The translations under genes were made by a program, and so were the position numbers. Below are positions 36,727 to 44,995 of a stretch of DNA of 64,000 nt, one piece after another; the first letter of the stretch is position 1, and every line of letters starts with the position of its first letter. This DNA comes from Rhizobium sp. 18065 (GTDB lineage Bacteria; Pseudomonadota; Alphaproteobacteria; Rhizobiales; Rhizobiaceae): positions 372,001 to 436,000 of the forward strand of contig NZ_CACSJP010000001.1 of assembly GCF_902706095.1 (NCBI RefSeq), in the 5' to 3' direction. The notes under the pieces were generated by a model. It worked only from the letters and a program-made list of their open reading frames with translations. It made no database searches and was not told the DNA's origin.

Positions 36727-37284
36727 ATGTTCAAGACCACGCTTCGCTCGATCGCCATCACCGCCGTCCTGCTGACCGGCGCAACTGCCGCCTATGCAGC
36801 CAACCCGATGGTTGGCGGTGCTGCCATGTTTGAAGACAAGAACATCGTCGAGAATGCCGTCAATTCCAAGGATCACACCACGCTCGTCGCTGCCGTCAAG
36901 GCGGCAGGCCTTGTCGAGACACTGTCGGGCGCCGGTCCGTTCACCGTTTTTGCACCGACCAACGAAGCCTTCGCAAAGCTGCCGGCCGGCACGGTCGACA
37001 CACTTCTGAAGCCGGAGAACAAGGCGCAGCTCACCAAGGTTCTGACCTGCCATGTCGTGGCAGCCACTGCCATGTCGGACGCCATCGGCAAGATGATTGC
37101 CGATGATGGCGGCACACATGACGTCAAGACGGTTGGTGGCTGCGTGCTGAAGGCCAAGGCGGCTGACGGCAAGATCACGCTCACCGATGAAAACGGCGGC
37201 GTGGCGACCGTGACCATTGCCGACGTCAAGCAGTCGAATGGTGTCATCCACGTCGTTGACGCGGTCATCCTGCCGAAGATGTAA
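36727..37284 (+). CDS. Secreted fasciclin (FAS1) domain protein
   Basis: This 185-residue protein has a signal peptide (hydrophobic residues about 8-22, cleaved after AAYAA) and a single FAS1 domain. The H1 motif region reads GPFTVFAPTNEAFAKLPAGT and the H2 region ends GVIHVVDAVILPKM. FAS1 domains mediate adhesion or matrix contact. The ATG at 36727 is preceded by GATAGAGGAAACC. It lies downstream of the sigma/anti-sigma pair in the same direction and is the likely regulon member. A terminator follows. Confidence 0.9.
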   Translation: MFKTTLRSIAITAVLLTGATAAYAANPMVGGAAMFEDKNIVENAVNSKDHTTLVAAVKAAGLVETLSGAGPFTVFAPTNEAFAKLPAGTVDTLLKPENKAQLTKVLTCHVVAATAMSDAIGKMIADDGGTHDVKTVGGCVLKAKAADGKITLTDENGGVATVTIADVKQSNGVIHVVDAVILPKM

Positions 37285-37290
37285 ACAGGA

Positions 37291-37312
37291 AAGGGGCCAT
37301 CGCTGGCCCCTT
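37291..37312. terminator. Terminator between fasciclin and engB genes
   Basis: AAGGGGCCA/TGGCCCCTT form a 9-bp stem with loop TCGC between two convergent genes. A T-rich stretch follows on the minus strand; on the plus strand only TT follows. Confidence 0.65.
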
Positions 37313-37338
37313 GAAAAAGTTCTGTCGGGATCCTCGCG

Positions 37339-37998
37339 TCAGGATTTCCGGCCGACGGTCTCGGCGATTGCCGCGCGCAATATGTCGAGACCGTTGCCTT
37401 TTTCCGACGAAGTCGACAGCACTTCGGGAAATGCAGCCGGATGTTTCTTGATCTTCTCGAGCGTCTCGGCAATCAGGCGCGGAACACCGACTTCCTTGAT
37501 CTTGTCCGTCTTGGTCAGAACGATCTGATAGGATATCGCCGCCTTGTCGAGCAGCGACAGCACCTCGTCGTCGTTCTTCTTGATGCCATGCCGTGAATCG
37601 ATCAGCACATAGACGCGCTTCAGCGTCGCGCGGCCGCGAAGATAGTCGAAGACCAGCTTGGTCCAGGCATCCACCTGTTCCTTCGGCGCCTGTGCATAGC
37701 CATAGCCCGGCATGTCGACCAAGGCCATCGGCGGCATGTCGTCTGCAGCGCCTGAATAACCGTCCGGCACGAAATAGTTCAGTTCCTGGGTGCGGCCGGG
37801 GGTGTTGGACGTGCGTGCCAGTGCCTTCTGTCCCACCAGCGCGTTGATCAGCGATGACTTGCCGACATTCGAGCGGCCGGCAAACGCCACTTCCAGCGGG
37901 CCTTCCGGCGGGAGGAACTTCATTGCCGGAACGCCACGGATGAAGATCCACGGGCGGCCGAACAGAGGCTGATCGGCCTTTTGATTGTTGTTTGTCAT
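37339..37998 (-). CDS. engB: Ribosome biogenesis GTPase EngB/YsxC
   Basis: This 219-residue GTPase is needed for large-subunit assembly. G motifs are G1 [16 protein letters not shown]2 [10 protein letters not shown]3 [10 protein letters not shown] and G4 LTKTDKIK. It is transcribed leftward with yidC and rnpA, the usual alphaproteobacterial cluster, with one EamA gene intervening. The start at 37998 has GGCGATCCC upstream, a weak ribosome site. Confidence 0.95.
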   Translation of the reverse strand: MTNNNQKADQPLFGRPWIFIRGVPAMKFLPPEGPLEVAFAGRSNVGKSSLINALVGQKALARTSNTPGRTQELNYFVPDGYSGAADDMPPMALVDMPGYGYAQAPKEQVDAWTKLVFDYLRGRATLKRVYVLIDSRHGIKKNDDEVLSLLDKAAISYQIVLTKTDKIKEVGVPRLIAETLEKIKKHPAAFPEVLSTSSEKGNGLDILRAAIAETVGRKS

Positions 37999-38047
37999 GG
38001 GATCGCCTTTCGTATGCCCTGTGAAATCCGGGTTTTGACCGGCAAAG

Positions 38048-38965
38048 TCAAGACGCCGTGGGCACGCGCGGCCCCGGTTCGCGGCGCATATGGCCGATTA
38101 GATAGGTGAAAAGGGCCGCAAGCACGATGCTTCCGCCGATCATCGTCCGCGCAGACGGCACTTCATTGTGCAGCAGAACCATCCACACCGGAGCGAGGAT
38201 CATCTCCGCCGTGCCGAGAAGAGCCGCCAGTGCGGACGGGATCATCCGGGCGCCGGTCACATACATCGCCATGCCCAGGCCGAGGTTGAGAGCACCGAAG
38301 GCAAACAGCAGCGCCAGATCCGTCACACTCACGGCAAAGCCACCGACCTGCGGCGCGGCAATGACCGAGGCGACGAAACAGCCCAGACAAGCAGCTGGCG
38401 TCATGCGAATTCCCGGATGACGCCGCGTCAGCACCGTCATACAGGCGAAAATCACCGGGATGGATGCCGCAAGGCCAAGACCGAGCAGGGAGCCACCTTC
38501 GCCGATCGATGCCGATACCATGATCGCCACGCCGACAATCACGGCGCCGATCGCACCCCAGGTGATCGTGGTGATGGGTTCGCCGAGCAGCACCCGCGCG
38601 AGCAGGGCTGCAAACAGCGGAATGGCCGCCATGAACAGCACGACATTGGCAACCGGCGTCATGCTGACGGCCAGCACGAAGCAGGTCGACACGGCCGCAA
38701 AGCCGGTGGCGATCATCAGTCCCGGCCATCCCATCGCCTGGAAGAGCTTTACCGTTCCCGCAACCTTGTCGCGGATCAGCATGAAGCTCAGCAGGAACAG
38801 GCCACCGAACAGGCAGCGCCAGAAAACGATTGCCCAACTGTCGGTCATGCCGATTAAGCGCTGGATCGCACCGCCATAGCTCCATGCGGTGGCAGAGCCC
38901 AGCACCAGGGCAATGCCGAGCCAAGGGCGAGCGGCGGAAAGCGGCGAAGAGCTTGAGGTCGTCAT
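38048..38965 (-). CDS. EamA/DMT family transporter
   Basis: This 305-residue inner-membrane protein has about ten helices in two EamA repeats. The repeats end near [20 protein letters not shown] and [20 protein letters not shown], the conserved E-x-P positions. The substrate is unknown. It sits between yidC and engB on the same strand; a strong terminator separates it from yidC, so it has its own promoter. It is only distantly similar to the other EamA protein at 33.3 kb. Confidence 0.85.
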   Translation of the reverse strand: MTTSSSSPLSAARPWLGIALVLGSATAWSYGGAIQRLIGMTDSWAIVFWRCLFGGLFLLSFMLIRDKVAGTVKLFQAMGWPGLMIATGFAAVSTCFVLAVSMTPVANVVLFMAAIPLFAALLARVLLGEPITTITWGAIGAVIVGVAIMVSASIGEGGSLLGLGLAASIPVIFACMTVLTRRHPGIRMTPAACLGCFVASVIAAPQVGGFAVSVTDLALLFAFGALNLGLGMAMYVTGARMIPSALAALLGTAEMILAPVWMVLLHNEVPSARTMIGGSIVLAALFTYLIGHMRREPGPRVPTAS

Positions 38966-38992
38966 CGGGGGCTCACAGGGTGACGGTCACAA

Positions 38993-39023
38993 AAGAAAGC
39001 CCCGGTGTTGCCGGGGCTTTCTT
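38993..39023 (-). terminator. Rho-independent terminator after yidC
   Basis: A 13-bp perfect stem (AAGAAAGCCCCGG and its complement) with a five-base loop lies 4 bp past the yidC stop. On the minus strand the stem ends in TTTCTTTT, giving a U tract. Confidence 0.88.
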
Positions 39024-39026
39024 CGA

Positions 39027-40829
39027 TTATTTGGTTTCGGCAGGCTTTCGCCGAAACACATTCCGGACGGTCTTGAACAATTCGATCTCGACGCCGTGGC
39101 GCTTCATGATGATCGACTGCTGCAGGACCGAAAGCGTGTTGTTCCATGCCCAGTAGATCACCAGACCGGCCGGGAAGCTGCCGAGCATGAAGGTGAAGAT
39201 CAGCGGCATCCAGTTGAACAGCATCGCCTGGGTCGGATCCGGAGGCGTCGGGTTCATCCGCATCTGTGCCCACATGGTCACGCCCATGATGATCGGCCAG
39301 ACACCGAGATGCAGGAAGGTCGGTGCCTCGAAAGGCAGCAGGCCGAACAGGTTGACGAAGCTCGTCGGGTCCGGCGCGGACAGATCCTGGATCCAGCCGA
39401 AGAACGGTGCATGGCGCATCTCGATCGTGACGTAGATGACCTTGTAGAGCGCGAAGAAGACCGGGATTTGCAGCAGCACGGGCCAGCAGCCCGCAACCGG
39501 GTTGATCTTCTCGGTCTTGTAGAGCTGCATCATCGCCTGCTGCAGCGCCATCTTGTCATCGGCATGCTTGACCTTGAGCTCTTCGAGCTTGGGCTGCACG
39601 CGCTTCATATTGGCCATCGACGCATACTGCTTGTTGGCCAGCGGGAAGAACAGCAGCTTGACGACGATGGTCGTCAGCAGGATGGCCACGCCGAAATTGC
39701 CGACATGACGGTAGAAGAAGTCCATCAGTTTGAACATCGGCTTGGTGATGAAGTAGAACCATCCCCAGTCGATCAGCAGGTTGAACTTCGGAATGTTGAG
39801 GTTCTGCTCGTAGCTTTCGATGACCGGGACCTGCTTGGCGCCGGCAAAGACCATCTGCTTGACGGTCGTGCTCTGGCCCGGCGGCACGCTGACTGCATCG
39901 CCCTTGTAATCGGCCTGGAAGCGCGGCTGACCGTCGGTGAAGTGCGAGAAACGCGATTCATAAGGGATGGACTGCGCCGGGATCAGCGAAGACGCCCAGT
40001 ACTTGTCGGTGATGCCGAGCCAGCCGCCGGTCGCCTTTGCATTGGTGACGGCTTCCTCTTCGATATCTTTGTACTTGTGCTCCGAGAGGCTGCCGTCAGC
40101 GCCAAGAACGCCGAGGAAGCCCTCATGCAGAACGAAGACCGAAGGCGTGGTCGGCTTGTTGTAACGGGTCAGGCGGCCATAGGGCGCCACGCTCGCGGCC
40201 GTCGTACCCGCATTGGCAACGGTGTCTTCGATCGTGAACATGTAATGTTCATCGACCGAGATCGTCCGGGTGAAGGTCAGGCCGGCTTCGTTGGTATAGG
40301 TAAGCGTGACCGGCGTCGCCTGGGTCAGCTTCGCACCTTCAGGCGCGGTCCAGACGGTGGTCGGTCCAGGTGCGCTGCCGGCATTTTCACCGGCGATATA
40401 GCCGAGTTCGGCAAAATAGGCGTCTGCCGTCTCAGCCGGGCTGAGCAGCGTGACGATCGGGCTGCTGTTGTCGACGGTCTCGTGATACTGCTTCAGGCGC
40501 AGGTCGTCGAGGCGGGCGCCGGTCAGGTTGATCGAGCCGATCAGGTCCTGCGTATCGATGGCAACGCGTGCGGACTTGGCAATCGCGGCTTCCCGGCTGG
40601 CTTCTGGCGAGACCGGGGCAGCACCTGCGGGCAGGGCGCCGTTGACCGAGCCGGCAGCCGTCGTCGTCGCTGGCGATTGTGTTGCGGCCTGGCTTTGCTC
40701 AGCGGCAATACGCACTTCCTCGGCCTGGCGCTGCGCCTCGATCCGGGGGTTCATGTAGAAGAACTGCCAGGCAAGCACGATCACTACGGATAAGGCAATC
40801 GCGACAAAATAATTGCGGTTGTTTTGCAT
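39027..40829 (-). CDS. yidC: Membrane protein insertase YidC
   Basis: YidC inserts and folds inner-membrane proteins alone or with SecYEG. The 600-residue protein has an N-terminal anchor (NYFVAIALSVVIVLAWQFFY), a large periplasmic beta-sandwich (about 60-350) and the conserved five-helix insertase core (from about 365, FGVAILLTTIVVKLLFFPLA). The core includes the hydrophilic-groove Arg region and GCWPVLLQIPVFFALYKVIY. Two adjacent ATGs exist (40832, 40829); I give the second, matching homologues that start M-x-NNRNYF. It overlaps the rnpA stop. Confidence 0.96.
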   Translation of the reverse strand: MQNNRNYFVAIALSVVIVLAWQFFYMNPRIEAQRQAEEVRIAAEQSQAATQSPATTTAAGSVNGALPAGAAPVSPEASREAAIAKSARVAIDTQDLIGSINLTGARLDDLRLKQYHETVDNSSPIVTLLSPAETADAYFAELGYIAGENAGSAPGPTTVWTAPEGAKLTQATPVTLTYTNEAGLTFTRTISVDEHYMFTIEDTVANAGTTAASVAPYGRLTRYNKPTTPSVFVLHEGFLGVLGADGSLSEHKYKDIEEEAVTNAKATGGWLGITDKYWASSLIPAQSIPYESRFSHFTDGQPRFQADYKGDAVSVPPGQSTTVKQMVFAGAKQVPVIESYEQNLNIPKFNLLIDWGWFYFITKPMFKLMDFFYRHVGNFGVAILLTTIVVKLLFFPLANKQYASMANMKRVQPKLEELKVKHADDKMALQQAMMQLYKTEKINPVAGCWPVLLQIPVFFALYKVIYVTIEMRHAPFFGWIQDLSAPDPTSFVNLFGLLPFEAPTFLHLGVWPIIMGVTMWAQMRMNPTPPDPTQAMLFNWMPLIFTFMLGSFPAGLVIYWAWNNTLSVLQQSIIMKRHGVEIELFKTVRNVFRRKPAETK

Positions 40830-41218
40830 CATTCTTTCCTGGAACCGGCCTTCTGAGACCGTAGGTTAGTCGTCTGGCTGTTGGCTACGCGATGGGTCAG
40901 TTGCTCTGCGAGCTGATCAAACGGTGCGTTCAGCACCTCGCGCCGGGCGACAATGACATAGTCGTGTCCCGGCCGCATTGCAAACGCTGCATTCAGTCGC
41001 ACGGCCTCTTTTAGCCTGCGGCGCATGCGATTGCGTTCGACTGCATTGCCATGTTTCTTGGTAACGGTGAAGCCGACCCGGGCCGGTGCGCTGTCTTTTC
41101 GGTCGAGAACCTCGAGAAGGATCAGGCGACCCTTGCGCTTCTCGCCGTTTCTGACGGCGAGGAACTGGGGGCGGCTTTTCAGCCGCCCGACAGTGTTCTT
41201 CTGTTCTGTGTCTGTCAT
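40829..41218 (-). CDS. rnpA: Ribonuclease P protein component
   Basis: RnpA assists the RNase P RNA in trimming tRNA 5' leaders. The 129 residues carry the RNR signature [19 protein letters not shown] and the substrate-binding strand [10 protein letters not shown]. The basic C-terminal tail is typical. The gene lies between rpmH and yidC, 30 bp after rpmH and overlapping yidC, as in most bacteria. Confidence 0.95.
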   Translation of the reverse strand: MTDTEQKNTVGRLKSRPQFLAVRNGEKRKGRLILLEVLDRKDSAPARVGFTVTKKHGNAVERNRMRRRLKEAVRLNAAFAMRPGHDYVIVARREVLNAPFDQLAEQLTHRVANSQTTNLRSQKAGSRKE

Positions 41219-41248
41219 GAGCCCGTCATCTCGTCGGGCATCCGGCCG

Positions 41249-41383
41249 TTAGGCCGACAGCTTGGCGCGACCGCGACCGCGGCGAGCGTTCAGAACTTTG
41301 CGGCCGCCTGTGGTGGCCATACGCGCACGGAAACCGTGGCGGCGCTTGCGAACAAGCTTGGAAGGCTGGTAAGTACGCTTCAT
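41249..41383 (-). CDS. rpmH: 50S ribosomal protein L34
   Basis: This 44-residue, very basic ribosomal protein begins [20 protein letters not shown] and ends GRGRAKLSA, the canonical L34 sequence. It is the first gene of the leftward rpmH-rnpA-yidC operon and has a near-consensus promoter about 110-140 bp upstream. Confidence 0.97.
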   Translation of the reverse strand: MKRTYQPSKLVRKRRHGFRARMATTGGRKVLNARRGRGRAKLSA

Positions 41384-41492
41384 TTATTTAATACCGCGGT
41401 GTGCGGCCCTTCTTGGATTTTGCATTTCTGCAAAAGCGTTGGTGCTATCGCACGGCTAACCGCCGCCGGGGCGGGTTTCCGAACGTGCGCGG

Positions 41493-41521
41493 CTTATAGT
41501 GTCGAAGGGCCGGAGAGTCAA
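41493..41521 (-). promoter_or_regulatory. Sigma-70 promoter of rpmH-rnpA-yidC
   Basis: On the minus strand TTGACT (41516-41521) and TATAAG (41493-41498) are 17 bases apart, near consensus. Expected transcription start is near 41486, leaving a leader of about 100 bases before rpmH. Confidence 0.75.
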
Positions 41522-41685
41522 TCGGGCGCGCGGTGAGGCCGGAAATCAGCAACGCAAAGGATCTGCCGCGGAAATCTCTATGGCCTTTGTTCATGGCCAA
41601 GTCTTTCGCGTTGCACTAAAATGGCCTAGATCAGGGCGGGTAAGCCCGACGGCGCTGAACTGGCGTGCGACAGGAGATGATTGGG

Positions 41686-43170
41686 ATGCTTGATCGGCAG
41701 GACAGCGAAACGCAGTCCGACCTTGGCGAGGTCTATCCCATGCCGCGCCGCATTCGAGGTCTGTCGGGCAAGCTGCTCTGGCTCACCATCGCCTTCGTCA
41801 TGCTTGCGGAAATCCTGATTTTTGCCCCCTCCGTCGCCACCATGCGGCTGCGATGGCTGCAGGACAGGTTGAATACGGCGGCTGCCGCCGGCGTGGTCAT
41901 TGATGGCCTCCAGCCGCTTGAATTGCCACGGCAGGTTCAGGACGACACGCTGATGACCACGGGCACCAAGGCGATCGTCCTGCGCAAGGACGGGACGTCG
42001 CGGCTGTTGGCCGTGACCGAAATGCCCAAGGAAGTCGACGCACAGTTCGATCTTGCCAATTACGGCGAACTGCAGTCGATTCGCGATGCCTTCTATACGC
42101 TGCTGCTCGGCGGCGATCGGTTGCTGCGTGTCTACGGTCCGGTCGGCGAAAGCGACATGGTCATCGAGCTGGTGATGGAGGAAAAGGCGCTGCGCAAGGC
42201 GATGCTCGCCTATGCGCACAACATCCTGATCGTCTCGCTGTTCATTTCGGTGATCACCGCGATTCTTATGTATCTGGCAATCAATCGCATGATGATCGTG
42301 CCGGTCCGCCGTCTGACCAGCAACATGCAGTCTTTCGCCGAAAATCCGGAGGATCCGACGCGCGTCTGGTTTGCCGGCGACGGCAATGATGAGATCGCGG
42401 TTGCCGGCCGCCACCTTGCCCGCATGCAGGGCCAGCTGCAAAAGACCCTGAAACAGCAGAAGAACCTCGCCGATCTGGGGCTCGCCGTATCGAAGATCAA
42501 TCACGACATGCGCAATATCCTGGCGTCGGCCCAGCTGATGTCCGACCGTCTGGTCGATGTCGAGGACCCGCTGGTCAAGAGTTTCGCACCGAAGCTTCTG
42601 CGCACCATTGATCGCGCCGTTGGCTACACCAACGAAGTTCTGTCCTATGGCCAGACATCGGAGGCCGATCCGCGCCGGCGCCTCTTCCGCCTCGCCGACC
42701 TGTGTCAGGAGGTTCGTGATCTTCTCAACATCGGACCAGACAGTGGCATCGAGTTCGTCGAAGCCATCGCACCCGATATCGAGGTCGATGCCGACAGCGA
42801 GCAACTGTTCCGCGTCATCCACAATATCTGCCGCAATGCATTCCAGGCGCTTGCAACCTATGTTCCGGAAGATCCGGACTATCCCCGCCGAATCACTGTC
42901 TCTGCCCAGCGCATGGGGGCCGTGGTGTCCATCACCGTCGACGACACGGGGCCGGGTATGCCGAGAAAGGCGCGCGAGAACCTCTTTGCCGCCTTTCGCG
43001 GCTCGGCGCGGTCGGGTGGGACAGGGCTCGGCCTTGCCATTGCCCGCGAGCTGGTAATTGCCCATGGCGGAACAATCGCACTGGTGGAGAAACCGGGTCC
43101 GGGAACACTGTTTCGCGTCGAGATCCCTGACAGGCCAGTGTCCCTGAACGATTGGCGCGCCCGCGCCTGA
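41686..43170 (+). CDS. Orphan membrane sensor histidine kinase
   Basis: This 494-residue kinase has TM1 at about residues 30-50, a periplasmic sensor of about 130 residues, TM2 near 185-205, and a HAMP-like linker. The dimerisation helix holds His273 in SKINHDMRNILASAQLMSDR. The ATPase domain follows with VIHNICRNAFQAL (N box), DDTGPGMP (G1) and GTGLGLAIARELV (G2). The ATG at 41686 has GGAG nine bases upstream; ATG 41677 is possible. No response regulator is adjacent. The phospho-acceptor box INHDMRN differs from HEIRTPL. Confidence 0.85.
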   Translation: MLDRQDSETQSDLGEVYPMPRRIRGLSGKLLWLTIAFVMLAEILIFAPSVATMRLRWLQDRLNTAAAAGVVIDGLQPLELPRQVQDDTLMTTGTKAIVLRKDGTSRLLAVTEMPKEVDAQFDLANYGELQSIRDAFYTLLLGGDRLLRVYGPVGESDMVIELVMEEKALRKAMLAYAHNILIVSLFISVITAILMYLAINRMMIVPVRRLTSNMQSFAENPEDPTRVWFAGDGNDEIAVAGRHLARMQGQLQKTLKQQKNLADLGLAVSKINHDMRNILASAQLMSDRLVDVEDPLVKSFAPKLLRTIDRAVGYTNEVLSYGQTSEADPRRRLFRLADLCQEVRDLLNIGPDSGIEFVEAIAPDIEVDADSEQLFRVIHNICRNAFQALATYVPEDPDYPRRITVSAQRMGAVVSITVDDTGPGMPRKARENLFAAFRGSARSGGTGLGLAIARELVIAHGGTIALVEKPGPGTLFRVEIPDRPVSLNDWRARA

Positions 43171-43286
43171 AGCCGACGTTTTCCTTTCGTGACGGCAAAA
43201 TGACTCTTTTTTCGCAAAGGCGCTTGCAATCCTCCGCAGTCCGCTTTAGAGGATCGCCACACGCCGACGAACAGTCGGTGAGGCAT

Positions 43287-43363
43287 GCACCCGTAGCTCA
43301 GCTGGATAGAGCACCAGACTACGAATCTGGGGGTCAGGAGTTCGAATCTCTTCGGGTGCGCCA
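43287..43363 (+). tRNA. tRNA-Arg (anticodon ACG)
   Basis: This is a 77-base cloverleaf. The acceptor stem GCACCCG/CGGGTGC has discriminator G and an encoded CCA. The D arm contains AGCTCAGCTGGATAGAGC. The anticodon stem CCAGA/TCTGG has loop CTACGAA and hence anticodon ACG, which after inosine modification reads CGU, CGC and CGA. The T arm contains GTTCGAATC. It stands alone. Confidence 0.95.
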
Positions 43364-43776
43364 CTCTCTATCAGATTGATAGAGCTACAATTTCCTTCAA
43401 AATAAAAACGTTGCAATTCGTCTTTTCCAACCGGAAAAGATGCTTGAGCGTGTGTCGAGATTTGATCCGATGGCTGCCTTCCCGGCGGCATTTGACGCCA
43501 GTCGAGCTGCGCTCAACCCATGGTCAACACCGCTTGCCCAGGCGTTTTTTGATGCTTCTCGCCATCGATCCTGGCCCCGTTGATAGGTCAAAAATTGTCA
43601 TGGTCTGATCTCCCCATCTAATATATCAGATAGTGGGAACGTTGCAGTGCGAGACTCGCCGCGCCTGAAGGCGTGAAAGGCTTGACGACTGCAAAGCGTG
43701 ACGGTTTGGGCTGCCAATACATTCGGCAGCGTGCGGCGGGCTTGGGCTATGCCGCTTCGATACGGGGAAATTGCAG
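43364..43776. other. 413-bp intergenic region after tRNA-Arg
   Basis: No convincing gene is present. At 43366-43384 a perfect 8-bp hairpin (CTCTATCA/TGATAGAG, loop GAT) follows the tRNA by two bases; it lacks a T run and may end or process the tRNA transcript. A 47-codon open frame at 43440-43583 (+) begins MLERVSRFDPMAAFPAAF but has no recognised family and mixed codon use. A near-palindrome at 43616-43631 is listed separately. The region is less GC-rich than its surroundings, and no direct repeat of the tRNA 3' end that would mark an integrated element was noticed. Confidence 0.5.
43616..43631. promoter_or_regulatory. 16-bp near-palindrome upstream of the proline racemase family gene
   Basis: ATCTAATATATCAGAT is symmetric at 14 of 16 positions and lies about 145 bp before the ATG at 43777. 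Its AT-rich core resembles sites of GntR/FCD-type repressors, which often control hydroxyproline and amino-acid catabolism. No such regulator is encoded here, so this is inference. Confidence 0.4.
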
Positions 43777-44817
43777 ATGAGATGGAAGCGGACGATACAG
43801 CTGCTCGACGTTCACGCCGAGGGCGAGATCGGTAAGGTCGCGATCGGTGGCGTGCCGAAGATCCCGGGTGACACCGTGGCTGACCAGTTGGCCTGGCTGA
43901 ATACCGATCCCAAGGGTGAGGAGTTGCGCCGGATGCTGGTGCTGGAGCCGCGCGGTGCGCCGATCGGCTCGGTCAATTTGCTCCTGCCTCCGAAAAATCC
44001 TGCCGCCGATGCCGCCTTTGTCATCTTGCAGCCGGACCAGGCGCATGCCAGTTCCGGTTCGAACTCGATCTGCGTCACCACGGCACTGCTGGAGGCTGGC
44101 ATCGTCGAGATGCAGGAGCCGGAAACCATTGTCATGCTGGAAACGGCAGCCGGCCTCGTCAAGGCCACGGCCACATGCCGTGACGGCCGCTGCGAGCGCG
44201 TCAAGCTCACCATGGTCCCCTCTTTTGTCCACGAACTCGACGTCGCGCTGGAGACGGAGCATTGGGGCCGGATCACCTTTGATCTGAGCTATGGCGGCAT
44301 CTTCTACGCACTGGTCGATGTCGGCCAGGTCGGCCTCACCATCGAAAAGGCCAATGCCCGTGCGCTGGTCGAGGCAGGCATGATCCTGAAGCAGGAAATC
44401 AATCGGCACATCCCTGTTGTGCATCCGGAGATCCCGGCCATTTCCGGCGTCGCCTATGTCATGTTCCGAGATGTCGATCCCGATGGCGCCGTGCGCACCT
44501 GCACGACCATGTGGCCGGGCCGGGTGGATCGTTCGCCCTGCGGCACCGGCAATTCGGCCAACCTGGCAACGTTGTATGCCCGCGGCCGTGCCAAGGTGGG
44601 CGATGTCATGCTGTCGCGCTCGATCATCGGCTCGGAGTTCGAAGTTGGCCTTTCCGGCGTCACCGAAGTAGCTGGCCGCCCGGCGGTCATCCCGACGATC
44701 AGCGGCCGCGGCTTCACCTTTGGCCTGCATCAGGTTGCGCTCGATCCGTTCGATCCGTTCGAGCATGGCTTTGCGCTGACCGACGTCTGGGGACCGTCAT
44801 CCGGTTCGATCGGCTGA
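43777..44817 (+). CDS. Proline racemase superfamily enzyme, Ser/Cys type (hydroxyproline epimerase or dehydratase)
   Basis: This 346-residue member of the proline racemase superfamily has the second catalytic Cys in place (Cys255 in DRSPCGTGNSANLA). The first position, Cys in MCGH of racemases, is Ser93 here (ASSGSNSIC) and the following His is Ser95. Recalled family surveys describe a Ser/Cys subgroup with 4-hydroxyproline epimerase and/or trans-3-hydroxyproline dehydratase activity, so plain proline racemase is unlikely. The ATG at 43777 follows GGGG; a TTG lies two codons upstream. The neighbouring Crp/Fnr gene is not an obvious partner. Confidence 0.8.
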   Translation: MRWKRTIQLLDVHAEGEIGKVAIGGVPKIPGDTVADQLAWLNTDPKGEELRRMLVLEPRGAPIGSVNLLLPPKNPAADAAFVILQPDQAHASSGSNSICVTTALLEAGIVEMQEPETIVMLETAAGLVKATATCRDGRCERVKLTMVPSFVHELDVALETEHWGRITFDLSYGGIFYALVDVGQVGLTIEKANARALVEAGMILKQEINRHIPVVHPEIPAISGVAYVMFRDVDPDGAVRTCTTMWPGRVDRSPCGTGNSANLATLYARGRAKVGDVMLSRSIIGSEFEVGLSGVTEVAGRPAVIPTISGRGFTFGLHQVALDPFDPFEHGFALTDVWGPSSGSIG

Positions 44818-44853
44818 GGCAGGGATCCGGCAGGAGAGAGGCAGATCACCATG

Positions 44854-44882
44854 GCATTGCAGATTTCGTTAAACTGCAATGC
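44854..44882. repeat. 9-bp inverted repeat between the proline racemase family and Crp/Fnr genes
   Basis: GCATTGCAG (44854-44862) and CTGCAATGC (44874-44882) are perfect inverted arms around an 11-base AT-rich spacer. It lies 37 bp past the upstream stop and about 115 bp before the Crp/Fnr ATG. No T run follows, so an operator is as likely as a terminator. Confidence 0.5.
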
Positions 44883-44995
44883 AAGTTGGTAGGCCAATCG
44901 TAAGGGTCTTGTTTTTCCCCATCTTGCTATCTGCCGATGCCACCGAATATGTAGGATTCATATGTGTAAATCTCAGATTGGCAAGTAATTTCTAA

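Noticed and set aside
43440..43583. 47-codon open frame after tRNA-Arg as a small protein gene
   Set aside because: There is no known family, codon third positions are not biased like the neighbours, and the ribosome site is only moderate.
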